Below are positions 32,071 through 41,688 of a DNA stretch of 64,000 nucleotides, piece by piece; the stretch's first letter is position 1; the number at the start of each line of letters is the position of its first letter. Where the stretch lies: assembly GCF_900090275.1 (NCBI RefSeq), contig NZ_LT607755.1:992001-1056000 (forward strand), given 5' to 3'. The DNA is from Micromonospora zamorensis (lineage in GTDB: Bacteria > Actinomycetota > Actinomycetes > Mycobacteriales > Micromonosporaceae). A program made the position numbers and the translations under genes. The notes below the pieces were generated by a model. The model was not told the DNA's origin. It worked only from the letters and a program-made list of their open reading frames with translations, and ran no database searches.

Positions 32071-34206
32071 TCAGTCGACGGCGTCGACCTCCAGCACCAG
32101 GCTCTGCTCCGGGTGCAGCGCGGGCAGTTGGACACCCATCCGGGCCAGTGCCGCCCCGCTCAGGACGACGCCGCCCGCGAGCCGGCCCGGTGCGGACCGG
32201 TCGATGGCCGCCGGCGCTGGCACGTCGGATGCCGGCCGCACCCGGTAACGGCGGTCCGGGTCCAGGCCCGGCAGCCGGACCGGGCCGGGGTACGGCGTCG
32301 CGGAGGTGGCCAGCCGCGCCACCGCGTACACGGCTCGGGTGCCGTCGTGCTCGATGACGCCGTGCGCCCAGACGGCCGGGTCTGGGTGGTCGACCCGGAC
32401 CACCCGGCCAGCGTGCAGCAGCGGGCGCAGCCGCTTGTGCAGTGCCACCCAGGCAGCCAGTTCGGTCTGCTCGTCGGTGCTGATCGAGGCGATGTCCCAC
32501 TCGATGCCGTGGTGGCCGAAGAGCGCGGTGGCCGCCCGGAATCCGAGGTCGTGCACGCGGTTGGTGGTGTGCGAGCGTTGCGGGCCGATGTGCGTGCCGA
32601 TCAGCTCCGGCGGCAGCAGCAGGCCCGTCCAGCGCTGGATGCTGAGCCGTTCCAGGGCGTCGTTGCAGTCGCTGGCCCAGACCCGGTCGGTGCGCGCCAG
32701 GATGGCCAGGTCCACCCGCGCCCCGCCGGACGAACAGCTCTCGATCTCCAGATCCGGGTGGAGGCTGCGCAGCTCGTCGAAGAGCCGGTAGACCGCAAGG
32801 GTCTGCCCGTGCACCCCCGGGTGGCCGTGGTGCCCAGCCTCGGTGAGGTCCCGGTTCTGGTCCCACTTGAGATAGCTGATGCCGGGGTGTTCGGTGAGCA
32901 GCGCGTGGAGCCGATCCCGCACGTGGTCGTACGCCTCCGGGCGGCCCAGGTCGAGCACCTGCTGGTTGCGCCAGGACGGCGGCAGCCGCCCCGGTACGGC
33001 CAACACCCAGTCGGGGTGCGCGCGGAACAGGTCGGAGTCGGGGTTGACCATCTCCGGCTCCACCCAGAGACCGAACTGAAGGCCCCGACCGGTCACGTGG
33101 TCGATCAGCGGTTGCAGGCCGTCGGGCCAGACGCCCTCGTCGACGTACCAGTCGCCGAGGCCGGCGGTGTCGTCGCGCCGACCGCGGAACCAACCGTCGT
33201 CGAGCACGAACCGCTCCACGCCGATCTGCGCGGCCCGGTCGGCGAGGGCCCGCAGACGGTCCAGGTCGTGGTCGAAGTAGACCGCCTCCCAGACGTTGAG
33301 GGTCACCGGGCGGGGGGAGCGCGGGTGCCCGGGCCGGGCCCGCAGGTGCGTGTGCAGCACGTCGCTGAGCCCGTCCAGCCCGATGTCGGACCAGACCGCG
33401 TAGAGCAACGGAGACTCGTACGACTCGCCGGGGCCGAGCCGGATCTCACCGGGGGTGAGCAGCTCGCCGCCACCGAGGGTCGACTCGCCGGTGGGCCGGC
33501 GCTCGGCGAAGGTGACGTGGTCGCCGCTCCACGCGGTGTGCACCCCCCACACCTCGCCGTGGCCGAAGCCGAACCCGGCGGTGCCCGCCACCAGCAGCAG
33601 TGTGGCGTCGTGACCGGTGCGACCGTGTCGACCCTCGCGCACCCAGGCGCCCTGCTGCCACCGGTGCCGCTGCGGGGACCGCTCCCGGCACCATCGGCCG
33701 GTCAGGTCGAGCAGCTCGGTGGCGACCGCCGGCACCGGCAGCACCGGGGTCAGCTCCCGTAGCTCGTAGGCCGTGTCGCCGTCGTTGCGCAGCCGGTGCC
33801 GAACGGTCAGCAGGCCGTGCGGGTCGAGCATGATCTCGCTGGTCAGGGTCAGCCCGGCGGCCGGGTCCGACGCCCGCACGGTCAGCAGCGCCGCTCCGGG
33901 CCCGTCGTTGCGCACGTCCAACCCGTCGAGGCGGAAGGAGGTGGACCAGTCCCGTCCGTCGCGGTGCCCGGCCAGCCCCGGGCGGCCACTCCAGCCCGCA
34001 CTCGCTTCCGGCAGCAGCGACAGCACGGGCGGCTCGTCGAAGCTGCTCGGCACCACCGGCGGCACTGTCGCGTCCACGAGCTCGCGCAGGCCGTCGTCGT
34101 CGAGGTCGCCGACGTCGCCGCCCCAGTGCACGACCCGGGGCAGCCCCGGGCCGCGCGCGTCGAGCACCAGGCTGGTCCGCGCGCGGCGCAGGTGCAGGAT
34201 CGTCAT
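32071..34206 (-). CDS. GH36 alpha-galactosidase
   Basis: A 711-residue cytoplasmic glycosidase, usual for bacterial GH36 enzymes. N-terminal beta-supersandwich about 1-300, then the catalytic barrel: FVLDDGWFRGRRDD, FGLWVEPEMV, nucleophile in LKWDQNRDL, acid/base in WASDCNDALER. The C-terminal domain follows. It releases alpha-linked galactose from melibiose, raffinose or galactomannan oligosaccharides imported by the ABC transporter encoded upstream. It overlaps the permease gene by 4 bases and has no signal peptide, so it acts on imported sugars. Together with the secreted mannanase elsewhere in the window it could serve galactomannan use. Confidence 0.94.
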   Translation of the reverse strand: MTILHLRRARTSLVLDARGPGLPRVVHWGGDVGDLDDDGLRELVDATVPPVVPSSFDEPPVLSLLPEASAGWSGRPGLAGHRDGRDWSTSFRLDGLDVRNDGPGAALLTVRASDPAAGLTLTSEIMLDPHGLLTVRHRLRNDGDTAYELRELTPVLPVPAVATELLDLTGRWCRERSPQRHRWQQGAWVREGRHGRTGHDATLLLVAGTAGFGFGHGEVWGVHTAWSGDHVTFAERRPTGESTLGGGELLTPGEIRLGPGESYESPLLYAVWSDIGLDGLSDVLHTHLRARPGHPRSPRPVTLNVWEAVYFDHDLDRLRALADRAAQIGVERFVLDDGWFRGRRDDTAGLGDWYVDEGVWPDGLQPLIDHVTGRGLQFGLWVEPEMVNPDSDLFRAHPDWVLAVPGRLPPSWRNQQVLDLGRPEAYDHVRDRLHALLTEHPGISYLKWDQNRDLTEAGHHGHPGVHGQTLAVYRLFDELRSLHPDLEIESCSSGGARVDLAILARTDRVWASDCNDALERLSIQRWTGLLLPPELIGTHIGPQRSHTTNRVHDLGFRAATALFGHHGIEWDIASISTDEQTELAAWVALHKRLRPLLHAGRVVRVDHPDPAVWAHGVIEHDGTRAVYAVARLATSATPYPGPVRLPGLDPDRRYRVRPASDVPAPAAIDRSAPGRLAGGVVLSGAALARMGVQLPALHPEQSLVLEVDAVD

Positions 34207-35117
34207 CCCTTCGAGGCTCCCAAGGTCAGGCCCCGGACGAAGTGCCGCTGGAGCATAAAGAAGATCACCAGGGTGGGGATCGCGACGAGCACGCTGCCCG
34301 CCGAGACCAGGTTGTTGTCGGTGAAGAACTCGCCGCGCAGGTTGTTCAGCGAGCTGGTCACCGGGAACTTGTCGCCGGTGCGCATCAGGACGGTGGCCCA
34401 GAAGAACTCGTTGTAGATCCAGGTCACCTCAAGGGTCGCCAGCGCGGCCAGGGCCGGTCGGCACAGCGGCATGGTGACCTGCCAGTACTGCCGCCAGATG
34501 CTCGCCCCGTCGACCATCGCCGCCTCGTACAGGTCGCGCGGTAGCGCCTTCATGTAGTTGCTGAGCACGAAGACGCAGAATCCACACTGGAAGGCGACGT
34601 TGATCAGGATCAGGCCCCAGTAGCTGTCGTACAGCAGCTCCGAGTCGCTCATGAACTCCGGCAGTGGCACCTCGGTGAACACCCGGAACAGTGGGATGAG
34701 CAGCGCCTGCTGGGGCAGCAGGTTGGCCGCGGTGAACACCCCGAGCAGCACGATGTTGAGCTTCCAACTGAACCGGGCGATCACGAACGCCACGCAGGAG
34801 GCGAGGAAGAGGGTCAGCAGCACGGCTGGCACGGTGATGTAGACCGAGTTGAGGAAGTGCTGGCCGAACTCCGCCGTCTGCCATGCGGTGACGTAGTTGT
34901 CGAAGGTCCAGCCGCCGAACGAGACGTAGCCGTTGGCGGCGGTGTAGTCGTACGAGCGCAGCGAGGTCAGCACCGCCCAGGCGATCGGGAAGAGCCAGAC
35001 CAGCGCGACGACGATGAGGAAGCCGTGCAGCAACAGCCGCAGCGGGGTCAGCTTGCGGCGGCGCGCCGGCGCCTCGGGCTCGCCCTCGGTGGGCCGGGTG
35101 ACGGTCGCGGTGCTCAT
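34203..35117 (-). CDS. Carbohydrate ABC importer permease (MalG type)
   Basis: A 304-residue permease with six membrane segments. The EAA loop reads EAAMVDGASIWRQYWQVTMPLCRPAL, here described by its ends: EAAMVDGAS then MPLCRP. The first helix is near residues 32-55. ATG 35117 overlaps the upstream permease by 4 bases. It pairs with the MalF-type permease and the lipoprotein. No dedicated ATPase is in the operon, so a shared MsiK-like ATPase is likely, as is common in actinobacteria. Confidence 0.93.
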   Translation of the reverse strand: MSTATVTRPTEGEPEAPARRRKLTPLRLLLHGFLIVVALVWLFPIAWAVLTSLRSYDYTAANGYVSFGGWTFDNYVTAWQTAEFGQHFLNSVYITVPAVLLTLFLASCVAFVIARFSWKLNIVLLGVFTAANLLPQQALLIPLFRVFTEVPLPEFMSDSELLYDSYWGLILINVAFQCGFCVFVLSNYMKALPRDLYEAAMVDGASIWRQYWQVTMPLCRPALAALATLEVTWIYNEFFWATVLMRTGDKFPVTSSLNNLRGEFFTDNNLVSAGSVLVAIPTLVIFFMLQRHFVRGLTLGASKG

Positions 35118-36076
35118 TCCCGGTTCTCCCTCATCACGGTCGCCAGGTAGATGGTGATGAAGACCAGCGAGACGATCAGCATGATCGTCGCCAGCGCCGA
35201 GCCGAACCCGATCCGGCTCGCCTCACCCACCACGTTCTGGGTGACCAGCGCCGAGATCAGCTCCAACCCGTTGCGGCCCTTGTTGACCACCCAGACCAGG
35301 TCGAACGCGCGCAGCGACTCGATCACCGTCACCACCAGCACGATGATGTTGATCGGCCGCAGCACCGGGAAGACGACCCGGAAGAAGGTGCGGCTCTCCG
35401 AGGCGCCGTCGACCGCCGCGGCCTCCCGCAACGACGGGTCGACGCCCTTCAGCCCGGCCAGGTAGAGCAGCATGATGTACCCGACGTGCCGCCAGCCGGA
35501 GGCGACCATGACCGCCCAGATGTTGACGCTGGAGTCGCCGTACCAGTCGACGTTGCTGCCGAACACCGCGTTGATTAGGCCCTGGTCGCGGGAGTACAGC
35601 AGCTGCCAGACGAAGCCGATGAGCGCCAGCGAGAGCACCACCGGCAGGTAGAGCGCGGTCTGGTAGAAGCGGCTGCCTTTCAGCTCCTTGTCGAGCAGGA
35701 CGGCCAGGAACATGCCGAACGGGGTGGCGATCACGAACAGGACCGCCAACCACAGCAGGTTGTGCTGGACCGCCGGCACGAACGGCGGATAGTTGTTCAC
35801 CACGTCGCTGTAGTTGCGGGCGCCGATGAACTCGATTTCGTTGAGGGGGCCGATGCCGTCCCAGTTGGTGCCGGAGAGCAGCACGGTGGCCGCCGCCGGC
35901 AGCCAGACGAACCCGGTGACGAGCAGCAGCGGGACGAGCACCATCAGCGTGATGACCACGCGGTCGGTGCGGGACAGGAGCCGTAGCCGCCGACGACGGC
36001 CACGACCACCCGTGGAGGTGGTCGCGGCCGGCGGCGGCACGGCGCGATCCGCTTGGATCAGGGGCAGGTCGGACAC
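35114..36076 (-). CDS. Carbohydrate ABC importer permease (MalF type)
   Basis: A 320-residue permease with six membrane segments and the EAA loop REAAAVDGASESRTFFRVVFP (about residues 220-240). Start GTG 36076 has GGGGAGGA upstream. It has a basic N-terminal tail (GRGRRRRLR) before helix 1. It forms the membrane pore with the MalG-type subunit. Located 21 bases after the solute-binding lipoprotein gene. Confidence 0.93.
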   Translation of the reverse strand: MSDLPLIQADRAVPPPAATTSTGGRGRRRRLRLLSRTDRVVITLMVLVPLLLVTGFVWLPAAATVLLSGTNWDGIGPLNEIEFIGARNYSDVVNNYPPFVPAVQHNLLWLAVLFVIATPFGMFLAVLLDKELKGSRFYQTALYLPVVLSLALIGFVWQLLYSRDQGLINAVFGSNVDWYGDSSVNIWAVMVASGWRHVGYIMLLYLAGLKGVDPSLREAAAVDGASESRTFFRVVFPVLRPINIIVLVVTVIESLRAFDLVWVVNKGRNGLELISALVTQNVVGEASRIGFGSALATIMLIVSLVFITIYLATVMRENRE

Positions 36077-36097
36077 GATGTCCTCCCCTTTCCGCCG

Positions 36098-37426
36098 TCA
36101 GTCAGTGAAGATCGACTTTTTCTGGTTCTCGATGGACGAGGTGAGCCCGCTGATGTCCTTGGGGTTCTTGATGAACTGCTGGATCGCCGGGATGATCACC
36201 GTCGAGGCGAAGTCCGGCCGGGTGTCGCGGTCGAGGAACTGGGCGATCTCGGTGGCCGAGCCGACCAGCTCGGCGGCCTTCTTCTGCAAGGCGGTGTAGC
36301 CGCTGACGTCGGCGCTGCTGTTGGCGACGAGGGTGGCCGGGTCGTTCTTCACCGTGATGTTCGCGGCGTCCTTGCCGCCCACGTACTCCAGCAGCTTCCT
36401 GGCGTTGGCCTCGTTCTTGGGCTTGCGGGCCATCATGTAGCCGTCGATCGGCGCGTCCAGCGCCTTGGCCCCGATCGCCGGGTCGATCTCCGGGAAGGTG
36501 AAGAAGTCGAGGTCGCTCTGCTCCTCGTTGCTGAACTGCTGGCCGACGAAGAGGCCGAGCAGGTACATGCCGCTCTTCTTCTGCTGAAGCGACTGCGCCG
36601 CCTCCTGCCAGGTGCGGCCGAGGCTGTCCGGCTGGTGCAGGGGGAGCAGACCGGCCCAGGTGTCGAAGACCTTCTTGACCTTGTCGGAGGTCCAGGCCTC
36701 CTTGCCGGCCATCAGGTCGATGTGGAACTGGTAGCCGTTGATCCGCAGGTTGAGGATGTCGAAGGTGCCCATCGCCGGCCAGCCGTCCTTGTCGGCGAAC
36801 GCGATCGGGGTGAGGCCGTCCCTCTTCATCTGCGCGCTGAGCGCGGTGAGCTGGTCCAGGGTCGTGGGCACCTGGTAGCCGTACTGCTGCCACACCGACT
36901 TGCGGTAGAACATCGCCCACGGGTAGTACGACGAGGGCACGAAGTACTGCTTGTCGTCGTCCCCCGTGGACGCCTTCTTGAAGGCGTCGGAGAAGCCGGA
37001 GAGCTTGCCCCACACGTCGCTGATGTCGCTGGCCAGGCCCTTGGCGGCGAAGAAGCGCATCCGGTATCCGGCGAACCACATGTAGACGTCGTCCGGCTTG
37101 CCCTGCAGGTAGTTGTTGATGTTCTCCTGGTACGTGTTGTGGTCGACCGTGTTGATCGCTGGCGTGATGCCGGACGCGGTCTTGAACCCGTCCATGACCT
37201 TGGCGGTGACGTCCTTGGGCTTCGGGTCGGACTGGTTCGAGCCGACTGACACGTCCTTCGAGTCCGACCCGGAACCGGAGTCGTCGCCGCAGCCGGCGAG
37301 CAGGCCGGTGCCGAGCAGCGCACCGGTGCCGGCAGCGCCGGCCAGCAGTGAGCGTCGGTTGAGGCCGGCGACCGAGGGTGGTACGAGCCGAGCCAGGTAC
37401 TCGGCTTGGGATTGGGGACGGGACAT
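36098..37426 (-). CDS. Extracellular sugar-binding lipoprotein of the galactoside ABC importer
   Basis: A 442-residue family 1 solute-binding protein. It starts at ATG 37426 with AGGAGG upstream. The signal holds a twin-arginine-like motif (NRRSLLAGAAG) and a lipobox (LLAGC, Cys near 47), so it is probably a Tat-exported lipoprotein. The mature domain contains DDVYMWFAGYRMRFFAAKG and PSSYYPWAMFYRKS, as expected for sugar-binding proteins. Substrate by context: alpha- or beta-galactosides. It is the first gene of the import operon; the promoter lies in the 280-base gap shared with the divergent GH42 gene. Confidence 0.93.
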   Translation of the reverse strand: MSRPQSQAEYLARLVPPSVAGLNRRSLLAGAAGTGALLGTGLLAGCGDDSGSGSDSKDVSVGSNQSDPKPKDVTAKVMDGFKTASGITPAINTVDHNTYQENINNYLQGKPDDVYMWFAGYRMRFFAAKGLASDISDVWGKLSGFSDAFKKASTGDDDKQYFVPSSYYPWAMFYRKSVWQQYGYQVPTTLDQLTALSAQMKRDGLTPIAFADKDGWPAMGTFDILNLRINGYQFHIDLMAGKEAWTSDKVKKVFDTWAGLLPLHQPDSLGRTWQEAAQSLQQKKSGMYLLGLFVGQQFSNEEQSDLDFFTFPEIDPAIGAKALDAPIDGYMMARKPKNEANARKLLEYVGGKDAANITVKNDPATLVANSSADVSGYTALQKKAAELVGSATEIAQFLDRDTRPDFASTVIIPAIQQFIKNPKDISGLTSSIENQKKSIFTD

Positions 37427-37708
37427 CTGTGCCTCCTGCGGGTGAAGAGGTGCTACGCCCAAGCGTCATCAGGGTGGTGAAGGCAGAGCGGCCGTCGTGG
37501 TCAGCGATCGGGATTCACCGAGAACCCACATTGACGAACACGAACGGCCATTGGGGGCTCAAAGTACCGCTCCGAGGGGCGCTGTCAAGAGGGCGTTCCG
37601 CCTCCGCTAACCCAGTTGTGACATGGCTGTTACGAGGTAAACGTTGGAAAAAAATCCATGTTGGAACCTGTTGACTTGCGTGTCCGGGCCGGTGCACCCT
37701 CAGCTCTC
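37427..37708. other. Divergent control region of the galactoside locus
   Basis: About 280 bases between the importer operon (minus) and the GH42 gene (plus). It has a comparatively AT-rich stretch (37600-37670) with a short inverted repeat TTAC-GAG-GTAA (37630-37640), a weak DeoR-type operator candidate. The GH42 promoter is at its right end. Confidence 0.45.
37671..37700 (+). promoter_or_regulatory. Leaderless promoter of GH42 gene
   Basis: TTGACT (37671-37676), 18-base spacer, CACCCT (37695-37700). The start point would fall at or next to ATG 37709. There is no SD before that ATG. Confidence 0.6.
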
Positions 37709-39712
37709 ATGCGGCGATGGCAGGGTGACGGCATCTATTTCGGCGGCGACTACAACCCCGAGCAGTGGCCCCGGCAGACCTGGTCCGAGGACATCGAGCT
37801 GATGCGCCGGGCCGGGGTCAACCTGGTCTCGGTCGGCATCTTCTCCTGGGCCCTGCTGGAGCCCACACCGGGCCGGTTCGAGTTCGGATGGTTGGACCGG
37901 GTGCTGGACCTGCTGCACGACGGCGGCATCCAGGTCGACCTCGCCACCGCCACCGCCAGCCCACCGCCGTGGCTGGCTCGCGCGCACCCGGAGACGTTGC
38001 CCCGCCGCGCCGACGGCGCGATCCTCTGGCCCGGCGGACGACAGGCGTACTGCCCCAGCTCAGCGGTGTTCCGGGAGCGGTCGCTGGAGCTGGTGCGAGC
38101 GGTCGCCGGCCGGTACGCCGAGCACCCGGCCGTGGTGATGTGGCACGTCTCCAACGAGTTGGGCTGCCACAACGTGCACTGCTACTGCGACGTCAGCGCC
38201 GAGGCGTTCCGCGGCTGGCTGCGGGCGCGCTACGGCGACCTGGACCAGCTCAACGACGCCTGGGGCACCGCGTTCTGGAGCCAGCGCTACGGCGACTGGG
38301 CCGAGATCAACCCGCCGCGTACCGCGCCGACCTTCGCCAACCCCACGCAGCAACTCGACTTCCTGCGCTTCTCCTCCGACGAGCAGCGCGCCCAGCTCCG
38401 CGCCGAACGGGAGGTGCTGCGGACGTTGGTCCAGCAGCCGGTCACCACCAACTTCATGATCGGCATGGGCGTCAAGCACATGGACTACCACTCGTGGGCC
38501 GACGACGTGGACCTCGTCTCCAACGACCACTACCTGACCGCAGCCGACCCGCAGGGACATCTCGGGCTGGCGCTCGCCGCCGACCACACCCGGGGCGTCG
38601 CCGGCGGTGACCCGTGGCTGCTCATGGAGCACTCCACCAGCGCGGTCAACTGGCAGCCGCGCAACGTGGCCAAACTTCCCGGACAGCTGCGCCGCAACAG
38701 CCTGGCGCACGTCGCCCGGGGCGCGGACGGCGTGCTGTTCTTCCAGTGGCGCGCCTCCCGGGCCGGCGCCGAGAAGTTCCACTCCGCGCTGGTGCCGCAC
38801 GCCGGGCCGGACACCAAGGTGTTCCGCGAGGTCTGCCAGCTCGGCGCGGACCTGAAGGCGCTGGCCGAGGTGCGCGGCAGTCGGGTGGACGCCGAGGTGG
38901 CGGTCCTGTTCGACTGGGACGCGTGGTGGGCGGTCGAGTTGGATTCACACCCCAGCGCCGACGTCACCTACGCCGACCGGCTGGGCGCCCTCCACGGGGC
39001 GCTGTGGCGGGCCGGCGTGACCGCCGACATCGTGCACCCGTCGGCGGACCTCAGCGGCTACCGACTGGTCCTGGCACCGACCCTCTACCTGGTGCGGGAC
39101 GCCGACGTCGAGGCGCTGCACCGCTACGTCGAGGGCGGTGGCACCGCCGCCGTCACCTACTTCAGCGGCATCGTCGACGCGAACGACCACATCCGGCTGG
39201 GCGGTTACCCGGGCGCGTTCCGTGAGCTGCTCGGCGTACGGACCGAGGAGTTCTTCCCGCTGCGGGAGGGCGAACAGGTCCGGCTCGACGACGGGAGCAC
39301 CGCGGACGTGTGGACCGAGTGGCTGCACCCCGAGGGCGCCGAGGTGCTGGCGTCGTACACCGATGGGCCCTTGCCGGGTGTGCCGGCGCTGACCCGCCAC
39401 CGGGTCGGCGACGGCGCCGCCTGGTATGTCGGCACCCGGCTGGACGAGCCGGCCACCGACCGGTTGGTCGCCCGACTCGTCGACGAGGCAGGTGTCCGCC
39501 CGGCCGCGTCGGCGCCGTCCGGTGTGGAGGTTGTCCGTCGACGCGACGGCGACCGGAGCTGGCTGTTCGTCATCAACCACACCGATGCCGAGGTGCGGCT
39601 CCCGGTGCGCGGCACGGAGTTGCTGACCGGGGCGCACTGCGCCGGTGAGCTGACCCTGCCGGCCGGTGAGGTGGCGGTCGTCCGGGAGGATCGGGCCGAC
39701 GACCCGGCCTGA
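37709..39712 (+). CDS. GH42 beta-galactosidase
   Basis: A 667-residue cytoplasmic enzyme. Acid/base Glu150 in WHVSNELGCH, nucleophile Glu307 in LLMEHSTSAVNW. Cys residues in YCPSS and CHNVHCYC fit the zinc site of GH42 enzymes. The N-terminal FGGDYNPEQWP is diagnostic. Start ATG 37709 is chosen over ATG 37658 because a -35/-10 pair ends 8 bases before it and the intervening codons are not conserved in character. It would hydrolyse imported beta-galactosides. Divergent from the importer and followed by a DeoR-family regulator 37 bases downstream, so probably co-regulated. Confidence 0.94.
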   Translation: MRRWQGDGIYFGGDYNPEQWPRQTWSEDIELMRRAGVNLVSVGIFSWALLEPTPGRFEFGWLDRVLDLLHDGGIQVDLATATASPPPWLARAHPETLPRRADGAILWPGGRQAYCPSSAVFRERSLELVRAVAGRYAEHPAVVMWHVSNELGCHNVHCYCDVSAEAFRGWLRARYGDLDQLNDAWGTAFWSQRYGDWAEINPPRTAPTFANPTQQLDFLRFSSDEQRAQLRAEREVLRTLVQQPVTTNFMIGMGVKHMDYHSWADDVDLVSNDHYLTAADPQGHLGLALAADHTRGVAGGDPWLLMEHSTSAVNWQPRNVAKLPGQLRRNSLAHVARGADGVLFFQWRASRAGAEKFHSALVPHAGPDTKVFREVCQLGADLKALAEVRGSRVDAEVAVLFDWDAWWAVELDSHPSADVTYADRLGALHGALWRAGVTADIVHPSADLSGYRLVLAPTLYLVRDADVEALHRYVEGGGTAAVTYFSGIVDANDHIRLGGYPGAFRELLGVRTEEFFPLREGEQVRLDDGSTADVWTEWLHPEGAEVLASYTDGPLPGVPALTRHRVGDGAAWYVGTRLDEPATDRLVARLVDEAGVRPAASAPSGVEVVRRRDGDRSWLFVINHTDAEVRLPVRGTELLTGAHCAGELTLPAGEVAVVREDRADDPA

Positions 39713-39749
39713 CCCCGGCGACAGCCACGGCACGAAGGAGGTTCCCCAG

Positions 39750-40526
39750 ATGCTCGCCCAGCAGCGGCAGACCGCCATCCTCGATCTGATCCGCCAACGC
39801 GGCGGCGTGCGGGTCAGCCACCTGGTCAGCCGGTTCGGTGTCTCCGACATGACGATCCGGCGCGACCTGGAGGTGCTGGCCGAGCGCGGTCTGGTGGACA
39901 AGGTGCACGGCGGGGCGACGCTCGCCGGGCCGGGTTCGGCCGAGGAGCCAGGCTTCGCGGCGAAGTCGATCCGCCAGCAGGCGGAGAAGCGGGCCATCGC
40001 CGAGCGCGCGGCAAGAATGGTGGAGCCGGGGATGGCCATCGCGCTCTCCGCCGGCACCACCACCGCCGCGCTGGCCACCCTGCTCTCCGACGTACGCGGG
40101 CTGACCGTGGTGACCAACTCCATCCCGGTGGCCGACGCGCTCTACCAGAACCCGCGCGCGGACCAGACCGTCGTGTTGACCGGTGGCATCCGCACCCCGT
40201 CGGACGCGTTGACCGGGCCGGTGGCCGAGGCGGCGATCAGCGCGCTCAACGTCGACCTGCTCTTCCTCGGTGTGCACGGGCTCAGCCCCCGCACCGGACT
40301 CACCACGCCGAACCTGCTGGAGGCCGGTGTCAACCGCTGCCTGATCGGCGCGGCGCGTCGGCTCGTGGTGCTCGCCGACCACACCAAGTGGGAGATCATC
40401 GGTATCGCCACCATCGCCCCGCTGGAGGCCGCCGACGTGCTGATCACCGACCGTGGCCTGCCGGCGGAGGCGCGTGCCGCGATCGGCGAGCAGGTCGGTG
40501 AGCTGGTGATCGTGGAACCCGACTAG
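39750..40526 (+). CDS. DeoR/GlpR-family transcriptional regulator
   Basis: A 258-residue regulator. The N-terminal winged HTH reads LAQQRQTAILDLIRQRGGVRVSHL with SDMTIRRDLEVLAERG. The C-terminal DeoRC sensor (about 75-258) contains ALSAGTTTAALA, VVTNS and LVVLADHTKWEI, typical of sugar-phosphate binding. ATG 39750 follows GAAGGAGG. Probably represses the galactoside genes until a phosphorylated sugar accumulates. Placement right after GH42 supports this, though target sites are not proven. Confidence 0.93.
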   Translation: MLAQQRQTAILDLIRQRGGVRVSHLVSRFGVSDMTIRRDLEVLAERGLVDKVHGGATLAGPGSAEEPGFAAKSIRQQAEKRAIAERAARMVEPGMAIALSAGTTTAALATLLSDVRGLTVVTNSIPVADALYQNPRADQTVVLTGGIRTPSDALTGPVAEAAISALNVDLLFLGVHGLSPRTGLTTPNLLEAGVNRCLIGAARRLVVLADHTKWEIIGIATIAPLEAADVLITDRGLPAEARAAIGEQVGELVIVEPD

Positions 40527-40671
40527 GCCGCGCGCAGGCAGGGTCGTCCGGGCATCGGACGTCGCGAGGGGCCCGCGCTTCACAGCCACCTCACAGGGGT
40601 GCTGGATAGGGTGCCGTTCGAGTCAACGTCCGACTCCAGCCTGGAGCGGTCGGCGTCGCACAGGAGTTTCG

Positions 40672-41616
40672 ATGGTCTTCAAGAAGATGTTGAGCGCGTT
40701 CGGTGTCGGCGGTCCCAGTGTGGACACCGTGCTGACCAACCCCAACACCCGGCCCGGCCTGACCCTCGACGGGCAGGTCAACCTCGTCGGCGGCGACGCC
40801 GAGGCAGCCATCGAGCAGGTGGTCATCGGGCTGGTCACCCGGGTCGAGGTCGAAGGACACGACACCGAGTACGCGGGCACGATGGAGTTCCACCGGATGG
40901 CGGTCAGCGGAGCGCTCAAGCTCGCCCCGAAGCAGCAGCTCTCCATCCCGTTCCAACTGCCGGTGCCGTGGGAGACCCCGATCACCGATGTGTACGGCCA
41001 GCGCCTGCACGGGATGACGATGGGCCTGCGCACCGAGCTGGCGATCGCCCGCGCCGTCGACAAGAGCGACCTGGACCAGGTGGCCGTGCACCCCTTGCCG
41101 GTGCACGAGCGGATCCTGGAGGCGTTCCAGCGGCTCGGCTTCCGGTTCAAGCACGCCGACCTGGAGCGGGGCCACATCCGTGGTGTCCAGCAGACGTTGC
41201 CGTTCTACCAGGAGATCGAGTTCTTTGCCTCCCCGCAGTACGCGAGCACGATCAGGGAGGCCGAGCTGACCTTCGTGACCAGTCAGCGCGGCGTGGAGGT
41301 CATCCTGGAGTGCGACAAGCGCGGCGGTTTCCTCAGCGCCGGGCACGACGCCTTCGGCCGCTACCAGGTGTCGCACACCGACGCCGACCGGGTGGACTGG
41401 GCGCAGGTCGTCGACGGCTGGCTGCGCGAGACCACCTCCCGCTACGGCAGCCTCCGCTCCCAGTACGGCCCTAGCCACGGTCACAGCCGGGGGCACGGGA
41501 TGGGCGGCATGGTGGCCGGTGCGGCCCTCGGCGTCGCGGGCGGCATGATCGCCGGCGAGATGATCGAGGATGCGTTCGAGGGTGACTTCGGCGGCGACTT
41601 CGGCGGCGACGAGTAG
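40672..41616 (+). CDS. Spo0M-family (arrestin-like) protein
   Basis: A 314-residue protein opening MVFKKMLSAFGVGGPSVDTVL, typical of the SpoOM family, with arrestin-like beta-sandwich wording (QLSIPFQLPVPWETPI, TELAIARAVDKSDLD). In Bacillus Spo0M affects sporulation and division; in actinobacteria the role is not settled. The C-terminal 50 residues are His/Gly-rich with a Gly/Ala zipper (GGMVAGAALGVAGGMIAGEM) and an acidic tail (FGGDFGGDE). AGGAG precedes ATG 40672. A perfect hairpin follows. Confidence 0.9.
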   Translation: MVFKKMLSAFGVGGPSVDTVLTNPNTRPGLTLDGQVNLVGGDAEAAIEQVVIGLVTRVEVEGHDTEYAGTMEFHRMAVSGALKLAPKQQLSIPFQLPVPWETPITDVYGQRLHGMTMGLRTELAIARAVDKSDLDQVAVHPLPVHERILEAFQRLGFRFKHADLERGHIRGVQQTLPFYQEIEFFASPQYASTIREAELTFVTSQRGVEVILECDKRGGFLSAGHDAFGRYQVSHTDADRVDWAQVVDGWLRETTSRYGSLRSQYGPSHGHSRGHGMGGMVAGAALGVAGGMIAGEMIEDAFEGDFGGDFGGDE

Positions 41617-41629
41617 TCGTCCAGACACG

Positions 41630-41666
41630 ACGATGGCCTCCGGGAAGTACTCCCGGAGGCCATCGT
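41630..41666. terminator. Perfect 16-bp hairpin between convergent genes
   Basis: ACGATGGCCTCCGGGA, loop AGTAC, exact complement. Between the Spo0M-like gene and the small membrane protein. Confidence 0.85.
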
Positions 41667-41688
41667 GCGCTGTGCTCGCGCTACCCGC